Positions 15,961-24,537 of a stretch of DNA of 37,779 nt are shown in pieces. This DNA is from Desulfoluna butyratoxydans (GTDB taxonomy: Bacteria > Desulfobacterota > Desulfobacteria > Desulfobacterales > Desulfolunaceae), in NCBI RefSeq assembly GCF_900699765.1, contig NZ_CAADHO010000019.1, forward strand, positions 1 through 37,779, given 5' to 3'. The number at the start of each line of letters is the position of its first letter. Within the stretch, counting starts at the first letter, position 1. The translations under genes were made by a program, and so were the position numbers. Below the pieces are notes generated by a model that had not been told where the DNA came from, did not search any database, and saw only the letters and a list, made by a program, of their open reading frames with translations.

Positions 15961-17502
15961 TTAGTGGGAGCCGCCTTTATAAAGGGTCTCCATGACGGAG
16001 TCCACGTTGAATTTGGCGGGCTTCTGGCGCGGCGGGTACTCTTTCAGGGTCGCGATGAACTTACCCACAACATGCTGGGCCGGGGTCAGGAGGAACACGT
16101 GCTCCACGTACCAGCGGCCGTAGTTGTTGGAGTCGGTGTCGGCCCGCTCGTAGGGGTCGCTCCTGAGGTTGAAGATCTTGGGAGCGCGAAGCCAGACAAA
16201 GGGCTCTTGCCACACGTCGATCTTTTTCGCCCGCTGCTCGGCAAAGACGATCTTCCATTGGTTGTAGCGCAGGCCCACCAGCTGGGCGTCGTCATTAAAG
16301 TAGAAGAAGCTCTTTCGGGGGGCTTCTTTTTCTTTGCCGGTGATGTGGGGCAGGAAGTTGAAGCCGTCTAAGTGAACCTTGAACTTTTTGCCGGCGGCTT
16401 TGTGGCCTTTGAGGAGTTTTTCCGTGATCTTCTCGTCACCCACGGCTGCCATGAGGGTGGGGACCCAGTCCAGCATGGACATGATCTCGTTGGAGACAGT
16501 TCCGGGCGGGATTTTTCCGGGCCAGCGTACCATGGCAGGCACCCGGTATCCGCCTTCCCAGTTGGTGTTCTTCTCGCCGCGGAAGGGGGAGATGCCGCCG
16601 TCCGGCCACTCGTTGTAATGGGGGCCGTTGTCCGTGGTGTAGACCACGATGGTGTTCTCTTCCAGGCCCTGGGCCTTGAGGAAGTCCAGGAGGTCGCCCA
16701 CCATCTTGTCGTGTTCCACCATGCCGTCGGCGTATACGCCCAGGCCCGTGACGCCCTGGCTCTCTTTTTTCAAATGGGTGTAAAAGTGCATGCGGCTGGG
16801 GTTGAACCAGGCAAAGAAGGGTTTGTCTGCTTTTTTGGCCCGCTCGATGAAGTCCTTGGTGGAGGCGAGGAACTCTTCGTCCACGGTTTCCATGCGTTTG
16901 CGGGTGAGGGGGCCTGTATCCTCAATTTTGCCGTCGGCCGTGGATTTGATGACGCCCCTGGGGCCGAATTTTTTACGGAACTCGGGGTTCTTCGGGTAGT
17001 CCTCGTGCTCGGGCTCCTCCTCGGCGTTGAGGTGGTAGAGGTTGCCGAAGAACTCGTCGAAGCCGTGGGCCGTGGGCAGGAATTCGTCCTTGTCGCCCAG
17101 GTGGTTTTTACCGAACTGGCCGGTCATGTAGCCGTGGGGCTTCAGGAGCTCGGCCAGGGTGGGGTCTTCGGCCTGGATCCCCAGGTCTGCACCGGGAAGG
17201 CCCACCTTGCTGAGCCCCGTGCGAACCGGGCTCTGGCCTGTGATAAAGGCGGAGCGCCCGGCAGTGCAGCTCTGTTCTGCATAGTAGTCGGTGAACATCA
17301 TGCCTTCGTTGGCCAGTCGGTCGAGGTTTGGGGTCATGAAGCCCACAAGCCCCTTGCTGTATGCGCTGACATTGTGGACGCCCACATCGTCGGCCATGAT
17401 CACGAGGATGTTCGGCTTTTTAGCGGCCGAGGCAGGGCACACAGCGAGGACCATCGCAACGGATGCGGCGATGACCGCGACCATCAATTTGCCAGTTTTC
17501 AT
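15961..17502 (-). CDS. Secreted arylsulfatase, formylglycine type
   Basis: The 513-residue enzyme of the alkaline-phosphatase-like sulfatase family would hydrolyse sulfate esters outside the cytoplasm. It has a signal peptide (cleavage near ASA|A at residues 25-27), the metal-binding MADDVG (36-41), and the modification motif SCTAGRS with Cys79 and Arg83. In oxygen-free cells Cys is converted to formylglycine by a radical SAM maturase. No such maturase is in this window, so it must be encoded elsewhere if the enzyme is active. Further conserved pieces are GKNHLGD and YTTDNGPHYNEWPDGG. AAGGAG precedes the ATG. It is a single-gene unit with a strong terminator. Confidence 0.9.
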   Translation of the reverse strand: MKTGKLMVAVIAASVAMVLAVCPASAAKKPNILVIMADDVGVHNVSAYSKGLVGFMTPNLDRLANEGMMFTDYYAEQSCTAGRSAFITGQSPVRTGLSKVGLPGADLGIQAEDPTLAELLKPHGYMTGQFGKNHLGDKDEFLPTAHGFDEFFGNLYHLNAEEEPEHEDYPKNPEFRKKFGPRGVIKSTADGKIEDTGPLTRKRMETVDEEFLASTKDFIERAKKADKPFFAWFNPSRMHFYTHLKKESQGVTGLGVYADGMVEHDKMVGDLLDFLKAQGLEENTIVVYTTDNGPHYNEWPDGGISPFRGEKNTNWEGGYRVPAMVRWPGKIPPGTVSNEIMSMLDWVPTLMAAVGDEKITEKLLKGHKAAGKKFKVHLDGFNFLPHITGKEKEAPRKSFFYFNDDAQLVGLRYNQWKIVFAEQRAKKIDVWQEPFVWLRAPKIFNLRSDPYERADTDSNNYGRWYVEHVFLLTPAQHVVGKFIATLKEYPPRQKPAKFNVDSVMETLYKGGSH

Positions 17503-17713
17503 AATCGGCTCCTTGGTTAAGGGGTGACGCGACGATTTTCCACGAAAGGGTCATCATCGGCAAAAAGACGATTTGGTTGTTGCAGGGGATTACTCTTGAG
17601 AAGGAGGGGGTAGATAAGTTTTTAAAATAATATCTTTTTTTATCTGGTTTATCAACGGTAAACCAACGAATGTCCATGTGCTGTGTTTTTTTCCTTTTCT
17701 CAGAGCTGACGTC

Positions 17714-20068
17714 TTACTCCGTCTCCACGGGGGAGGAAGGCACAGCAGACACGTGCCGGAGGTAATTGAGGAGGTCGTATCCGGTTCGATTGGACGGATG
17801 CTTTTGGATCATGGCCCGGGCCACCAGGACGGCGTCGTCATACCGCTGGTTTTTGATCAGGTGGTCGGCCAGGGCCAGGAGGTAATCGGCATGGTCCGGT
17901 TCCAGGGCAAGAGCCCGGAGCAGGGAGGCTTCGGCTTCCGCATTTTCCCCCATGTGCTGCAGCAGCAGCCCCAGGTTGTAATGGATGCGGGACCGCTCCG
18001 GCAGGCCCTCTGCCGCCTGGCGGAGCCAGGTTGCGGCTTCGGCGTATTGCTTCTCTTCGGCCAGCAGAAGCCCCAGGGAGTATGCCATGTGGTAACGCTC
18101 TGGGTGGGTTTTCAGGATATCCCGGAACAGCGAAACGGCCCCCTGGTTGTTGCCCGTGCGGTTGTAGAGCATGGCCAGGTTGTTTTTGGCCGGAAAGAAC
18201 TGGTCGTCGATGCGGATGGCTTCGCGGTATTGGGCGATGGCGTTGTCCGTGTCTCCCAGGGCATCGTGCATGATGGCCAGGTTGAACCGGCCTGACGCGA
18301 AATCAGACGCATATTCCATGGCTTCGCGGTATTCGTCGATGGCGGTGTTGAAGACGATTTTCTGGTTGGTGTCGAGCTGCTCCCTGTGGACGGGGGCCAG
18401 GCACAGAGCCGCCTGGATGCGTACGGCTTTCACCGGATCGTAAAGCAGCGGGGTGATGAGCCGGGTGGTTTTTTCATGCCCGGTGAGGTTCAGAGTAGCA
18501 ATACCGGTGTGGCGGATCAGGGCTTCGCTGTCCGACAGGGACTCCTCCAGCACGGCCATGACCTCATTATCCATGTAGCGTTGCAGCAGGGAGAGGGCTG
18601 TGGCCCTTACCACCGGCGGTCTTAACTGGTCCCTGGAGAGCCGGATCAGCTCCTTTTTTGCCTTTGGGTTGCCTTTCCGTGCCTCGGCAAAGGTGGTGCC
18701 GTAATGGGCCCGTTTTCTCAGCCCGTACCATGTCTGGGTCCAGTTGGCGGACCACTGAACTGTTTTGTCTCCGTGGCAGCCTGCGGCGTTGCAGGCGTTG
18801 GGGGTCTGAAGGGCAAGGCTCAAATCGGGCCTGGGGATCCGGATGCTGTGGTCGGCTCGCATGTCGATGCCCATGTAGGGGCTTTCGGGCATGTGGCAGC
18901 TGATGCAGTCGTCTCCTTTGCTGGGCTTTCCCTTGTCCACGGCTTTGTGGAAGTGGTGGTCGGGGGTGTCGTAGATGTCCTTGCGGTGGCACTGGAGGCA
19001 CAGGTCGTTGCCATCCAGTTTTCGCTCCAGGCTGTGGACGTCGTGGCAGTCGCTGCACATGACCTCCCTCTGGTACATCTTGCTCTGGGTAAAGGATCCG
19101 TAGACATAGACTTCGTCTAAAATCTGCCCGTCGGGGTGGTAGAGCCCTTCGTTGAGAAGGGAGGGGATGACGCAGTCCATGATGTCGTCGTCCCGGTGGT
19201 TAAAATCCCCAAAAGAGGCACGCCGTGAGTGGCAGCGGGCACAGATGGCGAGTTGGGCCTCGGGGGTGATGTCCCGGGTGTCCACCAGTAAATGGTAGTT
19301 TTCCGTTTTTTCCCGGCCCATGTCGGGCTTTTCAGCCCAGGCCACGTGGGCGGAGCCCGGCCCGTGGCACGCTTCGCAGCTCACATCAATCTCGGCCCAG
19401 GTGGTGTTGAAGGTGTCGGTGCGGTGGTCATAGCCCTTGCGGAGATGGGTGGAGTGGCATTCTGCGCACATGCCGTTCCAGTTCTGGGCCGCGTTGGTCC
19501 AGTGGAGCCAGTCGTCGGGGTCGTCCGTGTGGTTGGGAAGGGCGTACCATCTTTTTTTCTCCACGTCCCAGGCGATGGTGAGGCACTGGTACCGGCCCCC
19601 GGGAAAGGGCACCAGGTACTGCTGGAGGGGAAAGACACCAAAGGTGTGGGTGATTTGAAAATCGTCGTTTTGTCCGTCCGGTCCCAGGGTGTTGACGTAA
19701 AAGGCGCCGTTGTCCTTGTAAAACCGGGTGGTGATTCCGTTTTGGGTGAACACCGCGTTATTAAAGTCCCCGAGAACCGTGGCCTCGGTGGCCGTGTCCA
19801 TGGCCAGGTCGTGGTGGGAGTTACGCCACTTGTCGTACTCGGGCTTGTGGCAGCCGATGCAGGCCTGCCTGCCCACAAAGGTGGGGGCGGCGGGGGCCGG
19901 GGCCGGACGGGTTCGGCGCAGGTAATCCGTCTTCAGGACATACAGCGGAATGGCCAGGACAATGACCAGGGTGGCGATGACACCTGCCTGGCTCCAGCGT
20001 CGGTGCTCAGGTCGATTTTGGGTGAGGTCAGAGGGCATGGCCTTTTCCGGTGGTTTCTGCTCAGGCAT
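17714..20068 (-). CDS. Multiheme cytochrome c with HEAT-like and TPR repeats
   Basis: The 784-residue protein is anchored by one N-terminal helix (about 28-46) and faces the periplasm. Seven CXXCH heme sites start at C70, C201, C231, C276, C338, C357 and C388; an eighth, CNAAGCH at 426-432, has four residues between the cysteines. Residues ~470-560 look like HEAT repeats, and ~570-770 hold about five TPRs. Such a scaffold could dock an electron acceptor or assemble a supercomplex. It is the third gene of an operon with cytochrome b and Rieske genes; its ATG overlaps the Rieske stop by 8 bases. It likely replaces cytochrome c1/f as electron outlet. Confidence 0.88.
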   Translation of the reverse strand: MPEQKPPEKAMPSDLTQNRPEHRRWSQAGVIATLVIVLAIPLYVLKTDYLRRTRPAPAPAAPTFVGRQACIGCHKPEYDKWRNSHHDLAMDTATEATVLGDFNNAVFTQNGITTRFYKDNGAFYVNTLGPDGQNDDFQITHTFGVFPLQQYLVPFPGGRYQCLTIAWDVEKKRWYALPNHTDDPDDWLHWTNAAQNWNGMCAECHSTHLRKGYDHRTDTFNTTWAEIDVSCEACHGPGSAHVAWAEKPDMGREKTENYHLLVDTRDITPEAQLAICARCHSRRASFGDFNHRDDDIMDCVIPSLLNEGLYHPDGQILDEVYVYGSFTQSKMYQREVMCSDCHDVHSLERKLDGNDLCLQCHRKDIYDTPDHHFHKAVDKGKPSKGDDCISCHMPESPYMGIDMRADHSIRIPRPDLSLALQTPNACNAAGCHGDKTVQWSANWTQTWYGLRKRAHYGTTFAEARKGNPKAKKELIRLSRDQLRPPVVRATALSLLQRYMDNEVMAVLEESLSDSEALIRHTGIATLNLTGHEKTTRLITPLLYDPVKAVRIQAALCLAPVHREQLDTNQKIVFNTAIDEYREAMEYASDFASGRFNLAIMHDALGDTDNAIAQYREAIRIDDQFFPAKNNLAMLYNRTGNNQGAVSLFRDILKTHPERYHMAYSLGLLLAEEKQYAEAATWLRQAAEGLPERSRIHYNLGLLLQHMGENAEAEASLLRALALEPDHADYLLALADHLIKNQRYDDAVLVARAMIQKHPSNRTGYDLLNYLRHVSAVPSSPVETE

Positions 20069-20576
20069 AGGCGATTTGCGAAGGGTCCAGGACGTTGCGA
20101 CGGATTGTCCTGCTTGTGTCCACGGTGATCACGCCGTTTTCGATGGTCACGGGGTGAATGTCCAGGGGGCGTGGTGCCGGTGGGCTGATGACGCCTCCTG
20201 CCCTGTCAAAGGCCGAGGCATGGCAGGGGCAGATGAACTTTTTCTCCTCATCGTCCCAGGGCACGGTGCAGCCCAGGTGGGTGCACTTGCGGGAGATGGC
20301 AAGGACCCCGCCGTCCTCCAGGCGGGAGAGGTAGAACCGGCCCCGCACAAAGGCGGTGACCGATCCCATGGGAAAATCCTCCAGTTTTCCGGCCACAATG
20401 AGCATGTCAGACGGGGCGGCCTGTGAGGTTTTTTTGCCGGGCCTGAGAAACCCGGAGGCAATCCAGAGGAATTCGCCGGCGGCCATGAGCCCGAGAAAGG
20501 CCCAGACGGTTTTGAGGAAACTCCGCCGGGGTGGTGTGGGCTGCTGGCGTTCGGTGTGGGTGGTCTGCGTGGTCAT
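20061..20576 (-). CDS. Rieske iron-sulfur protein of a bc-type complex
   Basis: The 171-residue protein has a twin-arginine-type N-terminus (RRSFLKTVWAFLG, 17-29) followed by one membrane anchor. The Rieske domain has both loops: CTHLGC (C98, H100, C103) and CPCHAS (C116, C118, H119). C98, H100, C116 and H119 would bind the 2Fe-2S cluster, and C103 and C118 form the stabilising disulfide. It accepts electrons from quinol at the Qo site. It lies 21 bases after the cytochrome b gene and overlaps the cytochrome c gene. Confidence 0.93.
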   Translation of the reverse strand: MTTQTTHTERQQPTPPRRSFLKTVWAFLGLMAAGEFLWIASGFLRPGKKTSQAAPSDMLIVAGKLEDFPMGSVTAFVRGRFYLSRLEDGGVLAISRKCTHLGCTVPWDDEEKKFICPCHASAFDRAGGVISPPAPRPLDIHPVTIENGVITVDTSRTIRRNVLDPSQIAYA

Positions 20577-20597
20577 GGAATCTGTTTTCTCCGATGG

Positions 20598-21965
20598 TCA
20601 GTGGGCAAAGGGGTGGACAAGCCCCATGCCTTCTCCCCTGAACCAGACACCGGTGAGGGTGAGAAGGGCAAATGAGACAACAGCCAGGGTAAAAAGGGCC
20701 AGGGTTGTTTCGTTGTTCGTGGTGGCGAAGCGCCGTTTGATGATCCGGGTGAACACGGCCAGGGCAACGCAGGCTGTTACCGTGGGCAGGATGCCCTCGG
20801 TGACCACGGGATTCAGGCCCGGAAACCATCCGGAAAGGCCGGGGGCGTATTCGCTCAGCACCACGGTGGCAGGCACCGCGACCCCTGCGGTGAGGGTGGC
20901 GGTGATCCCCGCTTTTTTTCCCTGGGAAGAGAAAAACCAGACGCCCCCCGAGGGGGTGTCGTATCTGCGATAGGGCAGGCCCAGGCAGAGGAGCAACAGG
21001 GCCGCAGGGATAAAGCACACCGCAAAGGTGGGGTGGACATGCAGGAGCAGCTCCTGGAACCCCATGAAGTACCAGGGGGCCTTGGCCGGATTCGGGCTGA
21101 GCCCGGGGTTGGCCATTTCCCCCAACGGCGCGTTAAACGCCACCGAGGTTGCCATGACAACGGCCACGAGAATCAGGGCCACCACCGCTTCCCTCACCGC
21201 GAGGTTGGGCAGGGTGGCCACCATGGTCGGGCGTTGATCGTCGGAGGCGCTGGGTGGAAGCACCACCCCTCCGGCCTTTCGGATACGCCAGAAGTGCCAG
21301 GCCATGAGGATGATCATGCTTCCGGGCAGGACCGTGGTGTGGAGGGTAAAAAAGACCATGAGGGTGTGGGAGCCGGTTTCGTCGCCTCCCTGGAGGGTGG
21401 CCTGGATCCAGCCACCGGCAAGGGGGATGTACTCGGTCATGCCCGTGGAGATGGTGACGGCCCAGTAGGACAACTGGTCCCAGGGCAGGAGGTACCCGGT
21501 GAAGTTGGAGAGAAGGATCCCGGTAAAGAGGCACACACCGATGACCCAGTTGAACTGGCGCACTGTGTGAAAGGCCCCGGTATAAAAGACCCGCAGCATG
21601 TGCAGGAAAGCGGCGAAGATAAGGAAGTTGGCGCTGACGTAGTGGATGTTCCGGACCAGCTGCCCGAAGGGGACCTCGTTTTGCAGGGTCAGGACAGATT
21701 GGTAGGCTTTATCGGGAAAGGGCTCGTAGACAAAGAGGAGCAGCATCCCGCTTGCGGCCAGAAGGGAAAAGAGCACCGCGCACATGCCCCCCAACCCCCA
21801 GGTGAGGGTAAAACGCAGGGCCTCCAAAGGAACCCGTCTGGGGTGGATATGCAGGACCAGGTTTTCATAGGCAGCCCAGCCCCTTTTGTGCTCGGTTCCC
21901 GGGCGCACGGGGGGATGGGAAATGGAGCGTCGCAGTCGGGAAAATACAGTGTGGGCCTCGTCCAT
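20598..21965 (-). CDS. Cytochrome b of a bc/b6f-like quinol oxidising complex
   Basis: The 455-residue protein has about nine to ten membrane helices. Heme ligands are H108/H122 and H209/H224; the 15-residue spacing of the second pair and the sequence HFWRIRKAGG are as in cytochrome b6. The C-terminal part supplies the subunit-IV-like helices in the same chain, with KAPWYFMGFQELL in place of the usual PEWY Qo motif. No cysteine sits at the b6f heme c-i position. It heads an operon with Rieske and multiheme c genes on the minus strand. The upstream gap (21966-22197) holds no gene and should carry the promoter. Confidence 0.92.
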   Translation of the reverse strand: MDEAHTVFSRLRRSISHPPVRPGTEHKRGWAAYENLVLHIHPRRVPLEALRFTLTWGLGGMCAVLFSLLAASGMLLLFVYEPFPDKAYQSVLTLQNEVPFGQLVRNIHYVSANFLIFAAFLHMLRVFYTGAFHTVRQFNWVIGVCLFTGILLSNFTGYLLPWDQLSYWAVTISTGMTEYIPLAGGWIQATLQGGDETGSHTLMVFFTLHTTVLPGSMIILMAWHFWRIRKAGGVVLPPSASDDQRPTMVATLPNLAVREAVVALILVAVVMATSVAFNAPLGEMANPGLSPNPAKAPWYFMGFQELLLHVHPTFAVCFIPAALLLLCLGLPYRRYDTPSGGVWFFSSQGKKAGITATLTAGVAVPATVVLSEYAPGLSGWFPGLNPVVTEGILPTVTACVALAVFTRIIKRRFATTNNETTLALFTLAVVSFALLTLTGVWFRGEGMGLVHPFAH

Positions 21966-22197
21966 GGCGTTTCCGGTGTCGGTGTCGATATGGGTATGTT
22001 TGCTCTACGTAGGGGCCGGGAGGATCAGGAACATGGTGTCTGCGCGAGACTCTGGAGGCAGCAGGGGATGGCGAATGAAGCCTGGGGCTTCGGTTGAACT
22101 TAGCTCCTGGAATACTACAATGTTTTTCCATAAAATCAAGATCAATAGTGGCTGGCCCGGCAGGCAGTCATGGAAGGGAAAACCGGTTGCGCCTCGG

Positions 22198-23601
22198 TCA
22201 GGAGGGGTTCAGCCCGGGTAACCCGTTTTCAGCGCGCTTTGTTTTTTCCTTTTTAAGCAGGCGGCGACGGGATGTGCAAAGGGCTTTAAAAAAGGCGGGG
22301 GCATCCCAGGACGGTCCCTGGCTGCCGGAGGATTGGAACAACTGCCGTTGCAGGCGGTTTGCCTGTTCTGCAAGGGGCGGGTTTCGGGTGATGTCGCTGA
22401 GGAGGGCCGGGGTAAGGGCGCAGGGGGCTTTTGGGGTGGTCTCCAGCCACGTGAGAAGGGCCCCGTAGGCGGCGGCAGGGTCCTTGGCCCGGCAGGCTGC
22501 TTTTATTGCCTTGAAACAGGCTTTCTCCGCGCGTTTTCTGGTTTGTAGCCATGGAATCAGGAGAGCGCCCAATACGGACCGGTATTTTATCGCCGCTCCA
22601 ACGCACAGCGCGAGGACAATACCCGAAAAAAGGAGCCACGGCACGGCCCGGTTCCAGGACGACAGGGGCAGGGGGGCGTCGGTTCCTGTCAGGAGGCTGG
22701 GATTGGCCTTGACCTTGAGGGTCACGGCCGGAAGGGTTTCCACCTTGAGGCTGTCGTCATTGAGGTCCCACCAGTGGACCGTTACCTCCGGGAAGGTGAC
22801 GGTTCCCTTGGCTTCACACACATAGGTAATGGTCTCGGTTCGCTCTCCGGTGAAGTCTCCACGGTCTGTCTTGTCGTTGACAAAGGGCTCTTTGGGGTAG
22901 ATGCCCACGGAGCGGATGTCGGGGACCTCAAGGGGCGGGAAGGCCATGCCCGGAACGTCATCGGCCCGCATGGTGATGCGGCGGGTAAAGGCATCCCCCA
23001 CCCGGGCCTCTTGCGGGGGCGGTTCCCACGCTTCGGTGAGCTCAAAAGCTGCCGTGCAGATGAGCGCGGAAAGGCCTTCAGCCCCCGGGGGCATAACGGC
23101 ATCCAGAGTGAGGGGCTCGGTCTTCAGCGTGACCTCCCGGGGCGGCGCCGCACCCGGACCGGCGGGATAAAAGCGCACGTCAAAGGGCTTAATGACCCGC
23201 TTGCCCGGCCGCTGGGCAAACAGGGCGAACTCATGGCCCTGGACACTGTAGGTGACGCCGTCTGTGGTTTCCGTGCTGTTGATGCCGAAGGTGTTGAGCT
23301 TCAACGCGATAACGCCGGGTATCTCGGGTATGTCAAACCCGGGGGACCCGGAAAACCGGGTGGTGGTCATCAGCTCGATGGAGAGGGTCACCCTCTGGCC
23401 CACCTTGACCGTGCCCTCCGGGGCAAGGGAGACGCGGATTTTTTCTGGCAGCGCTTCAGCGCCGACACGGAGCGGCAGGAGAAGGGCCACCCCTAAGAAC
23501 AGCAGGCAAAAACGCCGGAGGCGGAGTCTTGGTGGAATCATCTGGGGTGTGTTTGCGGTGGCTGTGGGCATGATGGGTTCATTTTTATGGGTTTTAGACA
23601 T
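22198..23601 (-). CDS. batD: BatD-like aerotolerance protein
   Basis: The 467-residue protein has a signal peptide or anchor (RRFCLLFLGVALLLPL, residues ~29-44), a long beta-rich periplasmic part (KIRVSLAPEGTVKVGQRVTL near the start of the mature chain), and a C-terminal membrane helix around 330-350 followed by a basic cytoplasmic tail. This is the layout of BatD (oxygen tolerance, DUF11-like repeats). It is the last gene of the Bat operon, separated from the batC-like gene by 268 bases that carry two R1 palindromes. AGAGGC lies 8 bases before the ATG. Confidence 0.8.
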   Translation of the reverse strand: MSKTHKNEPIMPTATANTPQMIPPRLRLRRFCLLFLGVALLLPLRVGAEALPEKIRVSLAPEGTVKVGQRVTLSIELMTTTRFSGSPGFDIPEIPGVIALKLNTFGINSTETTDGVTYSVQGHEFALFAQRPGKRVIKPFDVRFYPAGPGAAPPREVTLKTEPLTLDAVMPPGAEGLSALICTAAFELTEAWEPPPQEARVGDAFTRRITMRADDVPGMAFPPLEVPDIRSVGIYPKEPFVNDKTDRGDFTGERTETITYVCEAKGTVTFPEVTVHWWDLNDDSLKVETLPAVTLKVKANPSLLTGTDAPLPLSSWNRAVPWLLFSGIVLALCVGAAIKYRSVLGALLIPWLQTRKRAEKACFKAIKAACRAKDPAAAYGALLTWLETTPKAPCALTPALLSDITRNPPLAEQANRLQRQLFQSSGSQGPSWDAPAFFKALCTSRRRLLKKEKTKRAENGLPGLNPS

Positions 23602-23615
23602 GGGGCGCCTCTTAT

Positions 23616-23684
23616 GGAGCGCCGCACTCTTGTGCGGCTTTTTTCGTGAGCCGATACGTTTGCCGCACTGGAGTGCGGCGCTCC
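23616..23684. repeat. Palindromic intergenic element, family R1, copy 2
   Basis: This is a 69-bp near-copy of the element at 5705-5772, with outer arms GGAGCGCCGCACTC / GAGTGCGGCGCTCC and a T-rich centre. It lies between batC-like and batD. Confidence 0.8.
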
Positions 23685-23787
23685 AGACGCTTTGGATTCC
23701 TTTACCGTCGGAGGTTTTTACCTCAGCCTGCGTTGACCGAAACGGGCATGGTTTTTCATCTGTTTTCTCTCACGTGGCATCATATTC

Positions 23788-23856
23788 GGAGCGCCGCACT
23801 CCTGTGCGGCTTTTTTCGTAGACCGATGCGTTTGCCGCACTGGAGTGCGGCACTCC
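23788..23856. repeat. Palindromic intergenic element, family R1, copy 3
   Basis: A second 69-bp R1 copy lies 103 bases from copy 2 in the same orientation. One mismatch in the right arm (GAGTGCGGCACTCC) breaks perfect pairing. Copies 2 and 3 share the central TTTTTTCGT...ACCGATRCGTTTGCCGCACT sense, so they look like recent relatives. Confidence 0.8.
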
Positions 23857-23869
23857 AGGAGTTTTGTTT

Positions 23870-24511
23870 TTAAGATCCTTCCATGCTGTTCTGATAGGAA
23901 AACTTGGCTCGCAAAAAGTCGGCGGGCCGCGTCTGAACCCGCCTGAGCCAGATGGCTCTCAGCTCTTTGTCCGACATTTGAGCGCTGCCTTCCATTGTCT
24001 CTTCCCGGCCTCCGCCGGATTTTTCCACGCGGTCGCTGAACACGATTTCGTCTGCCCCAAGCTGGTCTCCGCCGATGCCTCCCTGGTCTCCTTCGGGGGG
24101 CGCCATGTTGTCCCGTCGGGCGATGGCAAGGGTTTTATTCTCTTCAGCCTCTTTCCAGCCTGTTCGGGCCAGGAGGGCACCGTCGTAACTTGCAATGGCC
24201 GCGTCGTATTTTCCGGCCATCAGAAGAGCATTTCCCCGGTTGAAGAGGCCCTCTTCCGAAGGAACCTGGCCGAAGGCGGCGGCGGCCTGCTTGAACTGGC
24301 CGTTGCGGTAGTATGCTTGGCCCCGGCCCATGGGATCAAAGAAGCGCTCGGCGGCTGTGGCGTAGTCACCGCGGGACATGAGCAGGCGGCCCTGCTGGTC
24401 CGGGGTGAGAAAGAGCCCGACCAGGGAGCCGCCGGTCTCGCGCAGGGCCATTATGGCGAGGATGACGGTGACGGCGGAAACGGCGATTGCGGCTTTCTTT
24501 CCTGGTGTCAT
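23870..24511 (-). CDS. BatC-like TPR protein
   Basis: The 213-residue protein starts at ATG 24511, where AAGGA lies about 9 bases upstream; an upstream in-frame extension to 24574 overlaps batB and has no support. It has one N-terminal membrane helix (KKAAIAVSAVTVILAIMALR) and then TPR-like helices (GDYATAAERFFDP, GQAYYRNGQFKQAAAAFGQV, GNALLMAGKYDAAIASYDGA). The charged C-terminal region is poorly conserved. BatB and BatC functions are fused or separate in different bacteria; here the TPR part is its own gene right after batB. Confidence 0.8.
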   Translation of the reverse strand: MTPGKKAAIAVSAVTVILAIMALRETGGSLVGLFLTPDQQGRLLMSRGDYATAAERFFDPMGRGQAYYRNGQFKQAAAAFGQVPSEEGLFNRGNALLMAGKYDAAIASYDGALLARTGWKEAEENKTLAIARRDNMAPPEGDQGGIGGDQLGADEIVFSDRVEKSGGGREETMEGSAQMSDKELRAIWLRRVQTRPADFLRAKFSYQNSMEGS

Positions 24512-24537
24512 GGCATGGGTTCCTTGGGGTTTTTCGT

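Noticed and set aside
17645..17665. TGGTTTA ... TAAACCA hairpin between sulfatase and cytochrome c genes as a terminator
   Set aside because: The bases following the stem on the minus strand are A-rich, not T-rich.
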